The notes: generated from the sequence alone by a model not told the origin. 64,000 bases of DNA from an uncultured Shimia sp. (GCF_947493595.1 NZ_CANLRL010000003.1:434001-498000), one strand, 5' to 3'; counted from the first letter of the stretch, positions 25,756 through 34,420 are shown. Numbers and translations: made by a program.

Positions 25756-27138
25756 TTAGGCAACAGCTTTTGAGTTGAGAACCGCCTCTCGCGCTTTGAC
25801 GATAGCGGCGATTAGCCGGTCGATGTCGGCCTCTGTTGTGGCCCAGTTGGAAACACTCAGGCGGAAGCCGTTTTGGCCTTGCCAGGCGGCGGCGCCAAAC
25901 CATGCCTCGCCGGACGCCTGCACCTCCGCCGTGATGGCGGCGCAGAGGTCTGGGCTGCCGGGCAAGGTCACAAACACCTGATTGAAGTGCACGTCGTGTG
26001 GGACGCTGAAGCCTTCATTGCGCAGTGCCGCCGCGAGGCGGGTGGCCTTGCTGTGGAAGCCCATGATCATGTCGCTGAGGCCCTCTCGGCCAAGGGAGAG
26101 CAGGGCGGCGTAGGTTTCCGTGCCTCGGGCTGCGCGGCTGAACTCTGGCGTCAGGTCGGCGGGTGAGGGATAGGTGGGCGGCAGATAGGCGGCGCCGATC
26201 GCCATGGAGGCACGCATCTCTTCGGGATGGCGGCAGAGGGCCAGACCGGAGTCATAGGGCGCGTTGAGAGTTTTGTGGGCGTCCACCACCCAGCTGTCGG
26301 CTTTCTCCAAACCGGCTAGGTCATCGGCCAGGTCGGGCACAGCGCGGGCCCAGAGGCCGAAGGCACCATCGACATGCAACCACGCGCCCGCAGCCTGGCA
26401 GATGTCGGCGATTTCCCCAATCGGATCAAAGGCGCCGGTACAGACGTTACCCGCCTGTGCCAACACAATGCAGGAGGCATCAAGTTGGGGCAGTTTGTCG
26501 GCACGCATGCGGCCTTGGGTGTCGGTGGGGACACGTTCGATATTGTCGGAGCCAAGGCCAATCAGGCGCAGGGATTTGAGCACAGTGGCGTGGATCTCGG
26601 CGCTGGCGATCACGCGCAGGTTTGGCGCGCCGAGCAGGCCTTTGCCACGGGGATGGCCGAGGCGGGCCAGCAAGGTGTCACGGGCAGTGGCCAGCAGGGT
26701 CATGTTGGCCATGGTCGCGCCGGTGGTGAAGGCACCTTCGGTTTCTGCGGGCAGGTTCAGGAGGTCGATGATCCAGCGCACGGCGGTTTTTTCCATCTGC
26801 ATCACAGAAGGGCCGGTGTCCGCATTGGCGCATTGGTCCCAGGCGGAAAGGAGCGCGCGGGCACCGGAGGCGGCGGGCAGTGCGCCGCCGATGACGTAGC
26901 CGAAGTAGCGGCCTGCGGCGGTGGCGACGGTTCCGGGGCTGCCAGCGTCTTGCATCAGGGAGAGCACGTCGTTGGGGCTGTGGCCGTGTTTGGGGAGCGA
27001 GATGTCGAGCGCGGGGAACTGGGCCGTGTCTGCGTTTACTTGGCGGTCGGAGAGGGTGTTCAGGTAGTCTTCGCCAAGTTTTGCGCCTTGGGCGAAGGCT
27101 TGGGCTTGGCGGGCGAGGGGATCTGAGGCTATGTTCAT
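25756..27138 (-). CDS. Pyridoxal-phosphate-dependent decarboxylase (group II, AADC-like)
   Basis: A 460-residue fold-type I enzyme. PLP forms a Schiff base with Lys289 in VDAHKTLNAPYDSG; Asp257 in LHVDGAFG contacts the pyridine nitrogen and His183 in EIHATVLK stacks on it. Group II decarboxylases act on aromatic amino acids, glutamate, 2,4-diaminobutyrate or sulfinates, and the substrate here is not clear; some roseobacter members are annotated as aspartate aminotransferase-family proteins. It is divergent from an ArsR-like regulator with 33 bp between starts, so the regulator probably controls it. Confidence 0.88.
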   Translation of the reverse strand: MNIASDPLARQAQAFAQGAKLGEDYLNTLSDRQVNADTAQFPALDISLPKHGHSPNDVLSLMQDAGSPGTVATAAGRYFGYVIGGALPAASGARALLSAWDQCANADTGPSVMQMEKTAVRWIIDLLNLPAETEGAFTTGATMANMTLLATARDTLLARLGHPRGKGLLGAPNLRVIASAEIHATVLKSLRLIGLGSDNIERVPTDTQGRMRADKLPQLDASCIVLAQAGNVCTGAFDPIGEIADICQAAGAWLHVDGAFGLWARAVPDLADDLAGLEKADSWVVDAHKTLNAPYDSGLALCRHPEEMRASMAIGAAYLPPTYPSPADLTPEFSRAARGTETYAALLSLGREGLSDMIMGFHSKATRLAAALRNEGFSVPHDVHFNQVFVTLPGSPDLCAAITAEVQASGEAWFGAAAWQGQNGFRLSVSNWATTEADIDRLIAAIVKAREAVLNSKAVA

Positions 27139-27149
27139 ATCGAGATCAG

Positions 27150-27172
27150 TCTATATAGGGAATCATCTATAT
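27150..27172. promoter_or_regulatory. TCTATAT direct repeats in the decarboxylase/regulator intergenic
   Basis: TCTATAT occurs at 27150-27156 and 27166-27172, a 16-base step, in the tight gap between the two divergent starts. It is the only A+T-rich stretch there and is a plausible shared promoter/operator. Confidence 0.4.
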
Positions 27173-27510
27173 TGATAATTGGCGATACGGAGCAAGAGTC
27201 AACTGAGTCGGTGACGGCGCAGGCAAAAGTCTTTGCCGCGCTGTCCAGCCCGGTGCGCTTGCAGATCATGCTTTGGCTGCTGGACCCGCGTCCACATTTT
27301 GCGCCGCAGGTGGATGGAGATTTGGTTGAGGATGGCGTTTGTGTGGGACGGATTGTCGAAAAGCTGGACCTGTCGCAACCCACGGTGAGCGCGCATATGA
27401 AAAAACTGAGCGCCGCCGGATTGGTGCGCGGCAAGAAGATCAACAACTGGATTTTCTATAAGCCGCAGCGGGATGTGCTGCAGGCGGCTGGGGTGGTGTT
27501 GGAGCGTTAG
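27172..27510 (+). CDS. ArsR-like winged-helix regulator
   Basis: A product of up to 112 residues. The helix-turn-helix is seen as AALSSPVRLQIMLWLLD and, after a longer than usual loop (PRPHFAPQVDGDLVEDGVCVG), KLDLSQPTVSAHMKKLSAAGLVRGKK. No obvious metal-binding ELCVCD motif is present, so a non-metal ligand is likely. The start is uncertain: TTG 27172 gives the longest product but lacks a ribosome site and overlaps the proposed operator; leaderless translation or a GTG near codon 14 are alternatives. Confidence 0.8.
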   Translation: MIIGDTEQESTESVTAQAKVFAALSSPVRLQIMLWLLDPRPHFAPQVDGDLVEDGVCVGRIVEKLDLSQPTVSAHMKKLSAAGLVRGKKINNWIFYKPQRDVLQAAGVVLER

Positions 27511-27515
27511 ACTTG

Positions 27516-28529
27516 CTACCGCACCGGATGCCAGAGGCGATCCCAGCGCCATTGTGACAGATCCTGATAGCTTTCGCCTGAGGTCGAAAATGCGACACGA
27601 AACAGCTTGTGCGTGACATTGGGGATCGGCACAAAGCCAACGCCGCGCGCGAAAAGGGGAACGCGGCTGTCGGAGGCATTGTCGCGGTTGTCACCCAACA
27701 CAAACACATGGCCCTCCGGCACGGTGTAGATGCCGGTGTTGTCGGCCTGACTTCGGGCGATGTTTAGGATCTGGTGACGGTGGCCATTGGGCAAGGCTTC
27801 CTCGAACAGTTCTTTGGAGCAAGTGCCGCCGATTCCGACCGGGCCGTTGGCGCAGCGGGGAAGGAGTTGTAACGGGCCTTGTGGTTGGAACAGTTCGTCA
27901 AAGCTGCCCTGCGCGGTTTGCTGTGCCGGTGTGTCGTTGATGTGCAGGACGCTATCCATCATTTGGATGCGGTCCCCCGGCAAGCCAATTACGCGGGCGA
28001 CAATTTCGTATCCGGTGGCCGGGTGGGCAAACAAAACGACGTCACCTGCGGCTACGGTGGCACCAACAATCTGACGGGCAAGGGCAAAGTCGCCCGCCAA
28101 CAAGGTGGGTTTCATACTGCCTGAGGGGATGGTGTAGGGTGCCCAGAAAGCGCGGGACAGACCCAGGACAACCAACAGTAACAAAATGGTTTGGCCGATG
28201 CGGTGGGTCCAATGCGCTGGCCATGTATCGTCAGATTGGGCCTTGGGGCGGGGGATGCCAATGGCAAAGGTGACCAGAAAGCCAAGGAAAGGAATGGCGA
28301 CCAAAAGGCTCCAATAGCCGGATGCGCCAAAGCTGTGTAGGCGGCGCACGAGGAGCGGCCAAAGTAGAAATTGGGCCGTCGTCAGGGTGGTCAAGGCCAC
28401 CCAAGACGGCAGTGCGCCGATGTCTTTGAGAACAAATGCAGCGACTTGGCAGGACAGTGCCAAAAGGAGCGCAATCCAATAGGGCTTGCGGTTGAGCGTG
28501 CCGCTCCAGTCAAACGGGGAATAGCGCAT
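27516..28529 (-). CDS. DUF805-signal peptidase I (S26) fusion lacking the catalytic lysine
   Basis: A 337-residue membrane protein. Residues 8-95 resemble DUF805 (RKPYWIALLLAL, LLVRRLHSFGASGYWSLL). Residues 115-330 are signal peptidase I-like: PSGSMKPTLLAGD with the nucleophile Ser138, GDVVLF, RVIGLPGDRI, and the late GDNRDNASDSR. In LepB the general base lysine is two residues before the V in the I-K-R-x-x-GLPGD motif; here the sequence is IVARVIGLPGD, so Ala178 replaces it. The enzyme may be inactive, use another base, or act as a binding paralogue. A canonical LepB is expected elsewhere in the genome. It ends convergent with the ArsR-like gene, 5 bases away. Confidence 0.85.
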   Translation of the reverse strand: MRYSPFDWSGTLNRKPYWIALLLALSCQVAAFVLKDIGALPSWVALTTLTTAQFLLWPLLVRRLHSFGASGYWSLLVAIPFLGFLVTFAIGIPRPKAQSDDTWPAHWTHRIGQTILLLLVVLGLSRAFWAPYTIPSGSMKPTLLAGDFALARQIVGATVAAGDVVLFAHPATGYEIVARVIGLPGDRIQMMDSVLHINDTPAQQTAQGSFDELFQPQGPLQLLPRCANGPVGIGGTCSKELFEEALPNGHRHQILNIARSQADNTGIYTVPEGHVFVLGDNRDNASDSRVPLFARGVGFVPIPNVTHKLFRVAFSTSGESYQDLSQWRWDRLWHPVR

Positions 28530-28627
28530 CGGTGTCCAACTTGAAGTCTATAAAAACTTGTGTTGGACTGTGAGGCGACTGTGACGGTCGTGCATCCTTA
28601 AAGTGAAGTCGGTCTCTGATGCGGGCC

Positions 28628-28954
28628 TTACGCCCCGCCGAGATGCTCCACGTGGTTGCGCAGCTCTTCGGCCTCTTGCCGGGCGTCGCGCAGGCCGTCC
28701 ATGGCGGCGCGTAACTCTGCTTCGGTCTGGGTGAGCTGATTGGTCAGCTCGGCCTCGCGCTGTTGCAGGTAGGTGATCGCCTGATCGCGGGTCTCTTCGG
28801 CTTCGTGCAGCTCCTGGGACATGCGCTCCAGCTGGTCGACGTCAGACTGCGCGACGCGGGTGAAGCGGTGCACCAGCCAATTGGCAAACCAGCCCATGCA
28901 GAAAGCCACAAACAGAATGACGGCGGTGGTCAGGATGAACTCAATTCTGGTCAT
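28628..28954 (-). CDS. Membrane-anchored coiled-coil protein
   Basis: A 108-residue protein with an N-terminal membrane helix (FILTTAVILFVAFCMGWFANWL) followed by about 75 residues of heptad-like, charged helix (RMSQELHEAEETRDQAI, QREAELTNQLTQTEAE, ending with HVEHLGGA). It overlaps the end of the OmpA-type gene by 14 bases, so the two are probably translated together. The coil likely faces the cytoplasm, while OmpA faces peptidoglycan, so they may share regulation rather than contact. No family name was recognised. Confidence 0.8.
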   Translation of the reverse strand: MTRIEFILTTAVILFVAFCMGWFANWLVHRFTRVAQSDVDQLERMSQELHEAEETRDQAITYLQQREAELTNQLTQTEAELRAAMDGLRDARQEAEELRNHVEHLGGA

Positions 28955-31103
28955 TTGTCTCGTCCTCTGCGCCGTCTTCTGGTGCGGCGTTGTCTGTCGA
29001 TGTGTCGTCTGTTGCGGCATCTGCGCCCGTGTCCGCTGTGGCGTCTGCCTCGGTGGCAGGGGCGTCGGCAGCTGTGTCTTCGGTGGCCGTGTCCTCAGAA
29101 GCGGTTGCCTCGTCGGCGGTCTCGCTTGCGGCTTCTGGCGCTGCCGCGCCAGTGTCCTCTGACGTGGCTTCGGGGGTGTCCGCCCCGGTGGCGTCTGCTT
29201 CGCTTTCGCTTGCCGTTGCCTCAGTTTCGGTGGCCTCGGCATCTGCGGCTTCGGCACCTTCCTCTGCGGCTGCCTCGGCCTGTTCCTCTTCTGGCACGAT
29301 GCGGACAAATTCGATGCGGCGGTTGGCTTCGCGGCCTTCGGCGGTGTCGTTGTCAGCAATGGGCTGGCTTTCGCCATAGCCAAGCGCGAGGAAACCTTTG
29401 GTCAACACGCGGCGTTCTTGCAGCGCGGTCAGAACTGCCAGCGCGCGGGTTTGCGACAGGGCCTGGTTCATGCTTTCGCGGCCCTGGCTGTCGGTGTGGC
29501 CCTGGATCTCGATTTGCAGGTCGGGACAGGCGTTGAGCTCTTCGGCCAGCTTGTCGATGATCGCGGCGGCGCTTTCGTCCAGCGTGCCTTTGCCTGGTTC
29601 AAAGGCAATTTTGGTCTCGTCCTGAAGCGCTTGGATATTGGCCATGCATTCTTCATTGGTCGGCAGACCTGCCAGCGGGTCGAGGGTCTCGACATAGGTG
29701 ACATTGATCGCGAAGTGGTCGGTCTGGCTCAGTTTGGCGGCCAGAAGCTGCGCAATGCGGGCGTTGGTTTCGGTGTTGCCGGTATTGCCCGTGATGGAAA
29801 CGGCCTCCGGGGTCACAATCAGCGAGCCGTTGTTGAGCATGGTGAGCGCATCCAGCCCAGCCATCACGCGGAAGGGCCAGGTGGGGGGAAGGGTTTCATC
29901 CAGGCGGGTCGCCATATGCACGGTTTCGGTGCCAAAGCGGGCGCGGGCGTAGCTGTCGGTGGTGTCGCGCGCAATGTCGTTGGGCAGGCGGCCGCGCAGC
30001 TGCACCAGACCTTCAGGGCTGAGCGTGGCGGTGAATTCCTGCGCTTCGGCGCCATTGTCGTCAGCTTCGGGTGTTGGCGGCAACGTCGCCAAGAGGGCAA
30101 AGGCTTCTGGCAGGGTGCCTTCGAGTTCGCCAACCACACGGTCAAACAGCGCCTGATCGGTGCCCATTTGTGCGGTCAATGTTACGTCGGCATCAGAAAA
30201 GGTTAGCGTGCCGCCGCCCAACTCGTTGAGACCGCGAATGGCGGTGGACACGGCGTCTCCCCACTTGGTGGAAGGCACGCCAAGGCCAATCACACATTCC
30301 ACATTGTCCGTCAGACCTGCGGCGCGGGCGGCGGTCAGGATTTTGGCGCGGGCCTTGTCGGTGTCCGCAGAGCAGGCGTCAAAGCGGGCGATCTCGCCGT
30401 CTTTGACAAGGCGCAGCGTGAAGGGGGTGATCACCGGACGAGGGGCGGAGATGTTCAGGTTGATCTCTACGCCGGTGGGCGCGCGGCGGGTGAGGTCAAT
30501 TTCCAGCTCTGCGCGCGCTTCTGGACTGTCCGCCATGGCGGTGACATCCACGCGCCCTGCTTTCACGGAGATTTTCGAGCGCGGCAGGTCTTTGAGCGCG
30601 GCGATGGCAAAGCGGGTGGCGGAGGACCAGCCGGACGGTGCTGCGTAATCTGCGGTTTCCAATAGGTCCGCAACTTCGCCATTGGCAGAGATGCTTTTGA
30701 GCTCGCGCAACATGCGCGCACGGTCCGCGCTTTCCGGGATCAGGCCGATCAGGGAGATGCCTGCATCGTTGCGCAGGATTTCCACGGAGAAACGGGGCGG
30801 CGCGATGGCGGCGGTGGCGGGCACTTCCATGTTGTCAATCACACGGGCGGCATCGACGATGCGGCCTGCGGCGGAGATCGCTTTGAAGCGGTCGGCCTCG
30901 GAAGGTGCCACGCCCGCAAGAAAGATTTGCAGACCTTCGGCATGCACTTCGGCCCAGTCCATGCCGGACTTGGACAGCTCGTGCTCTACCGTGGTTTTAG
31001 AGGTGTCTTCGATCAGGTCAGCAGACAGGCTCGCGGCGACAAGGCTGAGCAGCCCAGCCGTGGCGAAGGTAACAAACAGGATGAGGAGGGAAGAAAGTCG
31101 CAT
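28941..31103 (-). CDS. OmpA-family peptidoglycan-binding protein with long acidic C-terminal tail
   Basis: A 720-residue exported protein. A signal-type helix (LLILFVTFATAGLLSLVAAS) opens it; several repeated BON-like alpha/beta segments follow (for example ISLIGLIPESADRARMLREL). The OmpA C-terminal domain, about residues 470-590, has IEIQGHTDSQGRES, LSQTRALAVLTAL and GYGESQPIADN...ANRRIEF, including the Asp and Arg that bind diaminopimelate. Unusually, some 125 residues follow, made almost only of Ala, Glu, Asp, Thr and Ser. OmpA domains normally end the protein. The tail is probably disordered and strongly negative. The start at 31103 has a weak ribosome site. Confidence 0.88.
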   Translation of the reverse strand: MRLSSLLILFVTFATAGLLSLVAASLSADLIEDTSKTTVEHELSKSGMDWAEVHAEGLQIFLAGVAPSEADRFKAISAAGRIVDAARVIDNMEVPATAAIAPPRFSVEILRNDAGISLIGLIPESADRARMLRELKSISANGEVADLLETADYAAPSGWSSATRFAIAALKDLPRSKISVKAGRVDVTAMADSPEARAELEIDLTRRAPTGVEINLNISAPRPVITPFTLRLVKDGEIARFDACSADTDKARAKILTAARAAGLTDNVECVIGLGVPSTKWGDAVSTAIRGLNELGGGTLTFSDADVTLTAQMGTDQALFDRVVGELEGTLPEAFALLATLPPTPEADDNGAEAQEFTATLSPEGLVQLRGRLPNDIARDTTDSYARARFGTETVHMATRLDETLPPTWPFRVMAGLDALTMLNNGSLIVTPEAVSITGNTGNTETNARIAQLLAAKLSQTDHFAINVTYVETLDPLAGLPTNEECMANIQALQDETKIAFEPGKGTLDESAAAIIDKLAEELNACPDLQIEIQGHTDSQGRESMNQALSQTRALAVLTALQERRVLTKGFLALGYGESQPIADNDTAEGREANRRIEFVRIVPEEEQAEAAAEEGAEAADAEATETEATASESEADATGADTPEATSEDTGAAAPEAASETADEATASEDTATEDTAADAPATEADATADTGADAATDDTSTDNAAPEDGAEDETNDQN

Positions 31104-31164
31104 TCAGAAAGTGTGGTCCGTCCAGTGGTGCATGGTTGATACGGGGTTCTGCCCCGGCTTGCAA

Positions 31165-32130
31165 TCACAGGAAAAATGCGACGGCGAAAAACAGCAGAGG
31201 GATCAGGCCGGTGTCGCGGTTGGCGCGGAACAGGCGCAGCAGCACGGCGGTGTCGTCGGTGTCCAGTTGGCGCAGCTGCCATTGCATGTGCCACCCCATG
31301 GCCAGCGGGCCGAGCAGGGCGACGGCCATTGCGGCGGGGCTGTGCTCGATGGTGACCATCAAAACGGCAAAGCCAAACAGCATGATTGTGAGTGTCAAAA
31401 AGCCCTGCAGCCATTGTGGAGTGTTTTGGCCAAACAGACGTGCGGTGGATTTTACACCGATGAGGGCGTCGTCTTCGGTGTCTTGGTGGGCATAGATGGT
31501 GTCGTAGAACAGGGTCCAAGCAATGCCGGCGACATACAGGATCACGGCGGGCCAAGCGAGGCTGCCGGTGTGGGCGGTCCAGGCCAGCAGGGCACCCCAG
31601 TTGAAGGCGAGGCCCAGGAAGACCTGCGGCCACCAGGTGAAGCGTTTGGCAAAGGGGTAGATCGCCACGGGGACCAGAGAGGCGATGCCGAGCAGGATGG
31701 CATTGACGTTGAACGTCAGCAGGATGGCGGCGGAGATCAGGGTTTGCAGCGCCATCCAGACAGCGGCCTGTTTGGTGGTGACTTGGCCTGATGGGATCGG
31801 ACGCGAGCGGGTACGGGCGACCTTGGCGTCAATGTCACGGTCGGTGATGTCGTTCCACGTACAGCCAGCGCCGCGCATGAGGAACGCGCCCATGGCGCAG
31901 CCGACGGCGATCCAGAGGTCATGCTGCGTGGCCTGGCCGTCACTGAGCATCGCCAGACCGAGGCTCATCCAGCACGGCAGAAGCAGCAGCCATGTGCCAA
32001 TTGGGCGGTCGGCGCGTGAGAGGCGCAGGTAGGGGCGGGACCAGGCGGGTGCGAGGTGGTCGACCCAATTGCCTTTCACAGCGTCAGAAACTTGCCCCTT
32101 GGGGTCTTCCTTTGCGGGCGTGTCGGCCAT
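31165..32130 (-). CDS. ubiA: 4-hydroxybenzoate polyprenyltransferase
   Basis: A 321-residue integral membrane prenyltransferase that attaches the isoprenoid tail to 4-hydroxybenzoate in ubiquinone synthesis. The two Asp-rich Mg-diphosphate motifs are NDITDRDID and YDTIYAHQDTEDD. About eight membrane helices are visible. ATG 32130 gives a 40-residue soluble head (MADTPAKEDPKG). The start codon touches the divergent rsmE frame directly, so each gene's promoter must lie within or very near the other's coding sequence. Confidence 0.95.
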   Translation of the reverse strand: MADTPAKEDPKGQVSDAVKGNWVDHLAPAWSRPYLRLSRADRPIGTWLLLLPCWMSLGLAMLSDGQATQHDLWIAVGCAMGAFLMRGAGCTWNDITDRDIDAKVARTRSRPIPSGQVTTKQAAVWMALQTLISAAILLTFNVNAILLGIASLVPVAIYPFAKRFTWWPQVFLGLAFNWGALLAWTAHTGSLAWPAVILYVAGIAWTLFYDTIYAHQDTEDDALIGVKSTARLFGQNTPQWLQGFLTLTIMLFGFAVLMVTIEHSPAAMAVALLGPLAMGWHMQWQLRQLDTDDTAVLLRLFRANRDTGLIPLLFFAVAFFL

Positions 32131-32142
32131 ATGTCGGTTCCC

Positions 32143-32868
32143 ATGAAACAGGCAAAAGTCAGACTGTATGTAGAGCAGGGCTTGGGGGAAGGGCAAACCA
32201 TTCCTCTGACCAAAGAGCAAGCGCATTACCTTTTTGGCGTGATGCGCATGGCAGTGGGTGATCCGGTGCTATTGTTTAACGGGCGGGATGGTGAGTGGCG
32301 CTGTGCCGTGACTGTGGCGAATAAACGCAATGGAGAACTGGTGTGTGAAGCGCAGACCAAGCCGTTGCAGATGCCGCCGGACTTGTGGCTGTGCTTTGCG
32401 CCGATCAAGAAGGCGCGCACCGATTTTATCGTTGAGAAAGCGGCTGAAATGGGCGCGGCGCGGATTGTGCCGGTCTCAACCGACTTCACCAATAGCGAGC
32501 GTATTCGGCAGGACCGATTGCAGGCCCATGCGGTTGAGGCTGCGGAGCAATGTGGCGGGACCTATGTGCCGGAGGTCAGCGATCTGGTGAAGCTGGATCG
32601 GTTGCTGGCGGAGTGGCCCGAGGGGCGGCAGTTGATGTTCTGTGACGAGGCCGAGGTTGGCAGTGCCAAGCGGTTGGCGGCATCAGAGGGTGGACCTTGG
32701 GCGATTTTGATTGGGCCGGAAGGTGGGTTTTCTGATGCTGAACGGGCGCGGTTGAGGGCCTTGCCGTTTGCGCATGTGGTGAGCCTGGGGCCACGGGTTT
32801 TGCGGGCGGATACGGCGGCTGTGGCGGCGATGACCTTGTGGCAACAGAGCCTTGGGGATTGGCAGTGA
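32143..32868 (+). CDS. rsmE: 16S rRNA (uracil-1498-N3)-methyltransferase
   Basis: A 241-residue SPOUT methyltransferase that methylates U1498 of 16S rRNA. The N-terminal PUA-like part starts KVRLYVEQGLG; the C-terminal trefoil knot is seen in LIGPEGGFSDAERA and SLGPRVLRADTAAVAAM, which bind S-adenosylmethionine. The family usually begins M-x-x-K-x-RLYV, so ATG 32143 is preferred; ATG 32131 adds four residues. No clear ribosome site precedes either. The stop overlaps the GTG of the acetyltransferase gene (GTGA). Confidence 0.95.
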   Translation: MKQAKVRLYVEQGLGEGQTIPLTKEQAHYLFGVMRMAVGDPVLLFNGRDGEWRCAVTVANKRNGELVCEAQTKPLQMPPDLWLCFAPIKKARTDFIVEKAAEMGAARIVPVSTDFTNSERIRQDRLQAHAVEAAEQCGGTYVPEVSDLVKLDRLLAEWPEGRQLMFCDEAEVGSAKRLAASEGGPWAILIGPEGGFSDAERARLRALPFAHVVSLGPRVLRADTAAVAAMTLWQQSLGDWQ

Positions 32869-33716
32869 GCTGGCGCGCGGTCACGGAAGCGGACCTTGCG
32901 TGGATTGAGCCGTTTCTGCGGGAGCATGTGCAGAGCTCGATGTTCTTTTTGAGTAATCTCAATGAGCATGGGATATGCGGCACTGCTGATCGCGCGATGC
33001 GTATTTGGGCTTTGGACGATGAGCGCAGGGGGCTTTTTGCCCTGTCCAATGGCGGCATGATCTTGATGCAAGCTCCGGATGCCACGAAAGAAGATTGGCA
33101 AGCGACACGTGCCTTTTGGGCGCAGCGGGAGCTGATTGGCTGTTTGGGAGACGGCGCGCAGGTAGCGCCGTTTTTTGAGGCGACGGGCATGGGCGACCGG
33201 CCGATGTCACTGAATGAAGACGAGCCGGGTTATTGGCTGGAGCTGGCGCAGCTCAAGGTGCCGGAGTGTGACGGGTTCAGCATGGTGCCGCTTGGCGAAG
33301 AGCTCTGGGCTTTGGCGGTGGAGTGGCGCACGGCCTATCATGGCGAGGTTCTGGGCACGCCGACACATAAATGTGCCGAAGTGGCAGCGCAGGATATTGC
33401 CCGCTGTATAGAACGAGACACGCACCGCATTTTGTTGAGGGATGGCGTGCCGGTTGCCAAAACCGGGTTTAACGCCACCTTGCCGGACACGGTGCAGATT
33501 GGCGGGGTCTATACGCCGCCGGAGTTGCGCGGGCAGGGGCTGGCGCGGCGGGCAGTGGCACTGCATCTGCAGGAAGCACGGGACAAAGGCGCGACGCGGG
33601 CCATTTTGTTTGCAGCCAATGAAGCGGCGGCGCGGGCCTATGAGTCTATTGGGTTTGAGCGCAATGGGACGTTTTCGTTGATGATGTTTATGGCGGACGA
33701 GGATGTGGAAGCGTGA
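32865..33716 (+). CDS. GNAT-family N-acetyltransferase
   Basis: A 283-residue two-part protein. The C-terminal half is a GNAT domain with the acetyl-CoA-binding motif A (GVYTPPELRGQGLARRAVALHL in two pieces) and the later NEAAARAYESIGFE. The N-terminal half is less conserved (FLREHVQSSMFFLSNLNEHG) and may be a degenerate second GNAT-like lobe, as in other double-domain members. Start GTG 32865 overlaps the rsmE stop, implying coupling. The substrate is unknown; small amines or peptides are possible. Confidence 0.88.
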   Translation: MSWRAVTEADLAWIEPFLREHVQSSMFFLSNLNEHGICGTADRAMRIWALDDERRGLFALSNGGMILMQAPDATKEDWQATRAFWAQRELIGCLGDGAQVAPFFEATGMGDRPMSLNEDEPGYWLELAQLKVPECDGFSMVPLGEELWALAVEWRTAYHGEVLGTPTHKCAEVAAQDIARCIERDTHRILLRDGVPVAKTGFNATLPDTVQIGGVYTPPELRGQGLARRAVALHLQEARDKGATRAILFAANEAAARAYESIGFERNGTFSLMMFMADEDVEA

Positions 33717-33775
33717 GTTTTCGGCACTTCTGCGTTGGAAAAGAAGGCAGCGACTGACCCTGGGTGGGTGCGATA

Positions 33776-33803
33776 GCGCCCTCCCGTGGGGAGGGTCGGG
33801 CGC
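33776..33803. repeat. G+C-rich extragenic palindrome
   Basis: CCCTCCC-GTG-GGGAGGG (33779-33795) is nested in GCGC ends. It lies in the 131-bp gap between the acetyltransferase gene and the next gene. No T-run follows, so it looks like a REP-type element rather than a terminator. Confidence 0.5.
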
Positions 33804-33847
33804 TGCCAGGCCTAGCGGCCCGGCGGAACTTTGAGGAGGCAAACGAA

Positions 33848-34357
33848 ATGACATTCATTCGACCTGAGGCCCGCGCGGCGGTGGCGCAGTGGCGGGAAGC
33901 CTTGGTGGGCGCTGCGGTGCTGCTGCTTGGCCTGTGGTGGGCCAGTGGTTTTGGTGTGATGAAATGGCTCGGCATTGGCCTGGTTGCGGTGGGCGCGGTG
34001 CTGATCGTGAGCGGTCTGCAACGTGGTCGGTTTCGGATTGGCAAAGGTGGTCCGGGCGTGGTGCAGGTGGACGAGGGTGAGGTGGCTTACTTTGGCCCGC
34101 TCAATGGCGGCAGTGTCGCCATTCGCAGCCTGAGCCGATTGGTGTTGGACGGGCGCAGCAAGCCTGCGGTCTGGGCGCTGTATCAACCGGGGCAAGCGCC
34201 GTTGCATATACCTGTAAATGCGGAAGGCTCTGATGCGTTGTTTGATGCCTTTGCCTCACTTGAGGGCATCCGAACGGAACACATGTTGGCCAAGCTCAAG
34301 GCCACGCCGGATCAACCGGTCGTGATCTGGGCCAAATCAGACCCCCGGTTGCATTGA
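33848..34357 (+). CDS. Small inner-membrane protein of unknown function
   Basis: A 169-residue protein; ATG 33848 follows AGGAGG. A short soluble head (RPEARAAVAQWREAL) precedes two membrane helices near 20-60 (GAAVLLLGLWWASGFG and GIGLVAVGAVLIVSGL). The remaining 110 residues form a likely cytosolic beta-rich domain, with FRIGKGGPGVVQVDEGEVAYFGP in two strands and a closing KATPDQPVVIWAK. The layout recalls proteins with membrane-anchored PH-like domains, but no family was recognised. It lies between rsmE/GNAT and gshA on the same strand. Confidence 0.8.
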   Translation: MTFIRPEARAAVAQWREALVGAAVLLLGLWWASGFGVMKWLGIGLVAVGAVLIVSGLQRGRFRIGKGGPGVVQVDEGEVAYFGPLNGGSVAIRSLSRLVLDGRSKPAVWALYQPGQAPLHIPVNAEGSDALFDAFASLEGIRTEHMLAKLKATPDQPVVIWAKSDPRLH

Positions 34358-34420
34358 CACCGGTAAAATTTACGATCACGACTACTGTCCCAAGCGAGTT
34401 TGCAGGAGCGGAGCAAGCCT

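Noticed and set aside
28763-29536. Plus-strand frames rich in Arg/Leu/Cys or Ala/Ser/Val opposite the OmpA tail
   Set aside because: They are mirror readings of the Ala/Glu/Asp/Thr low-complexity codons of the OmpA-type gene.
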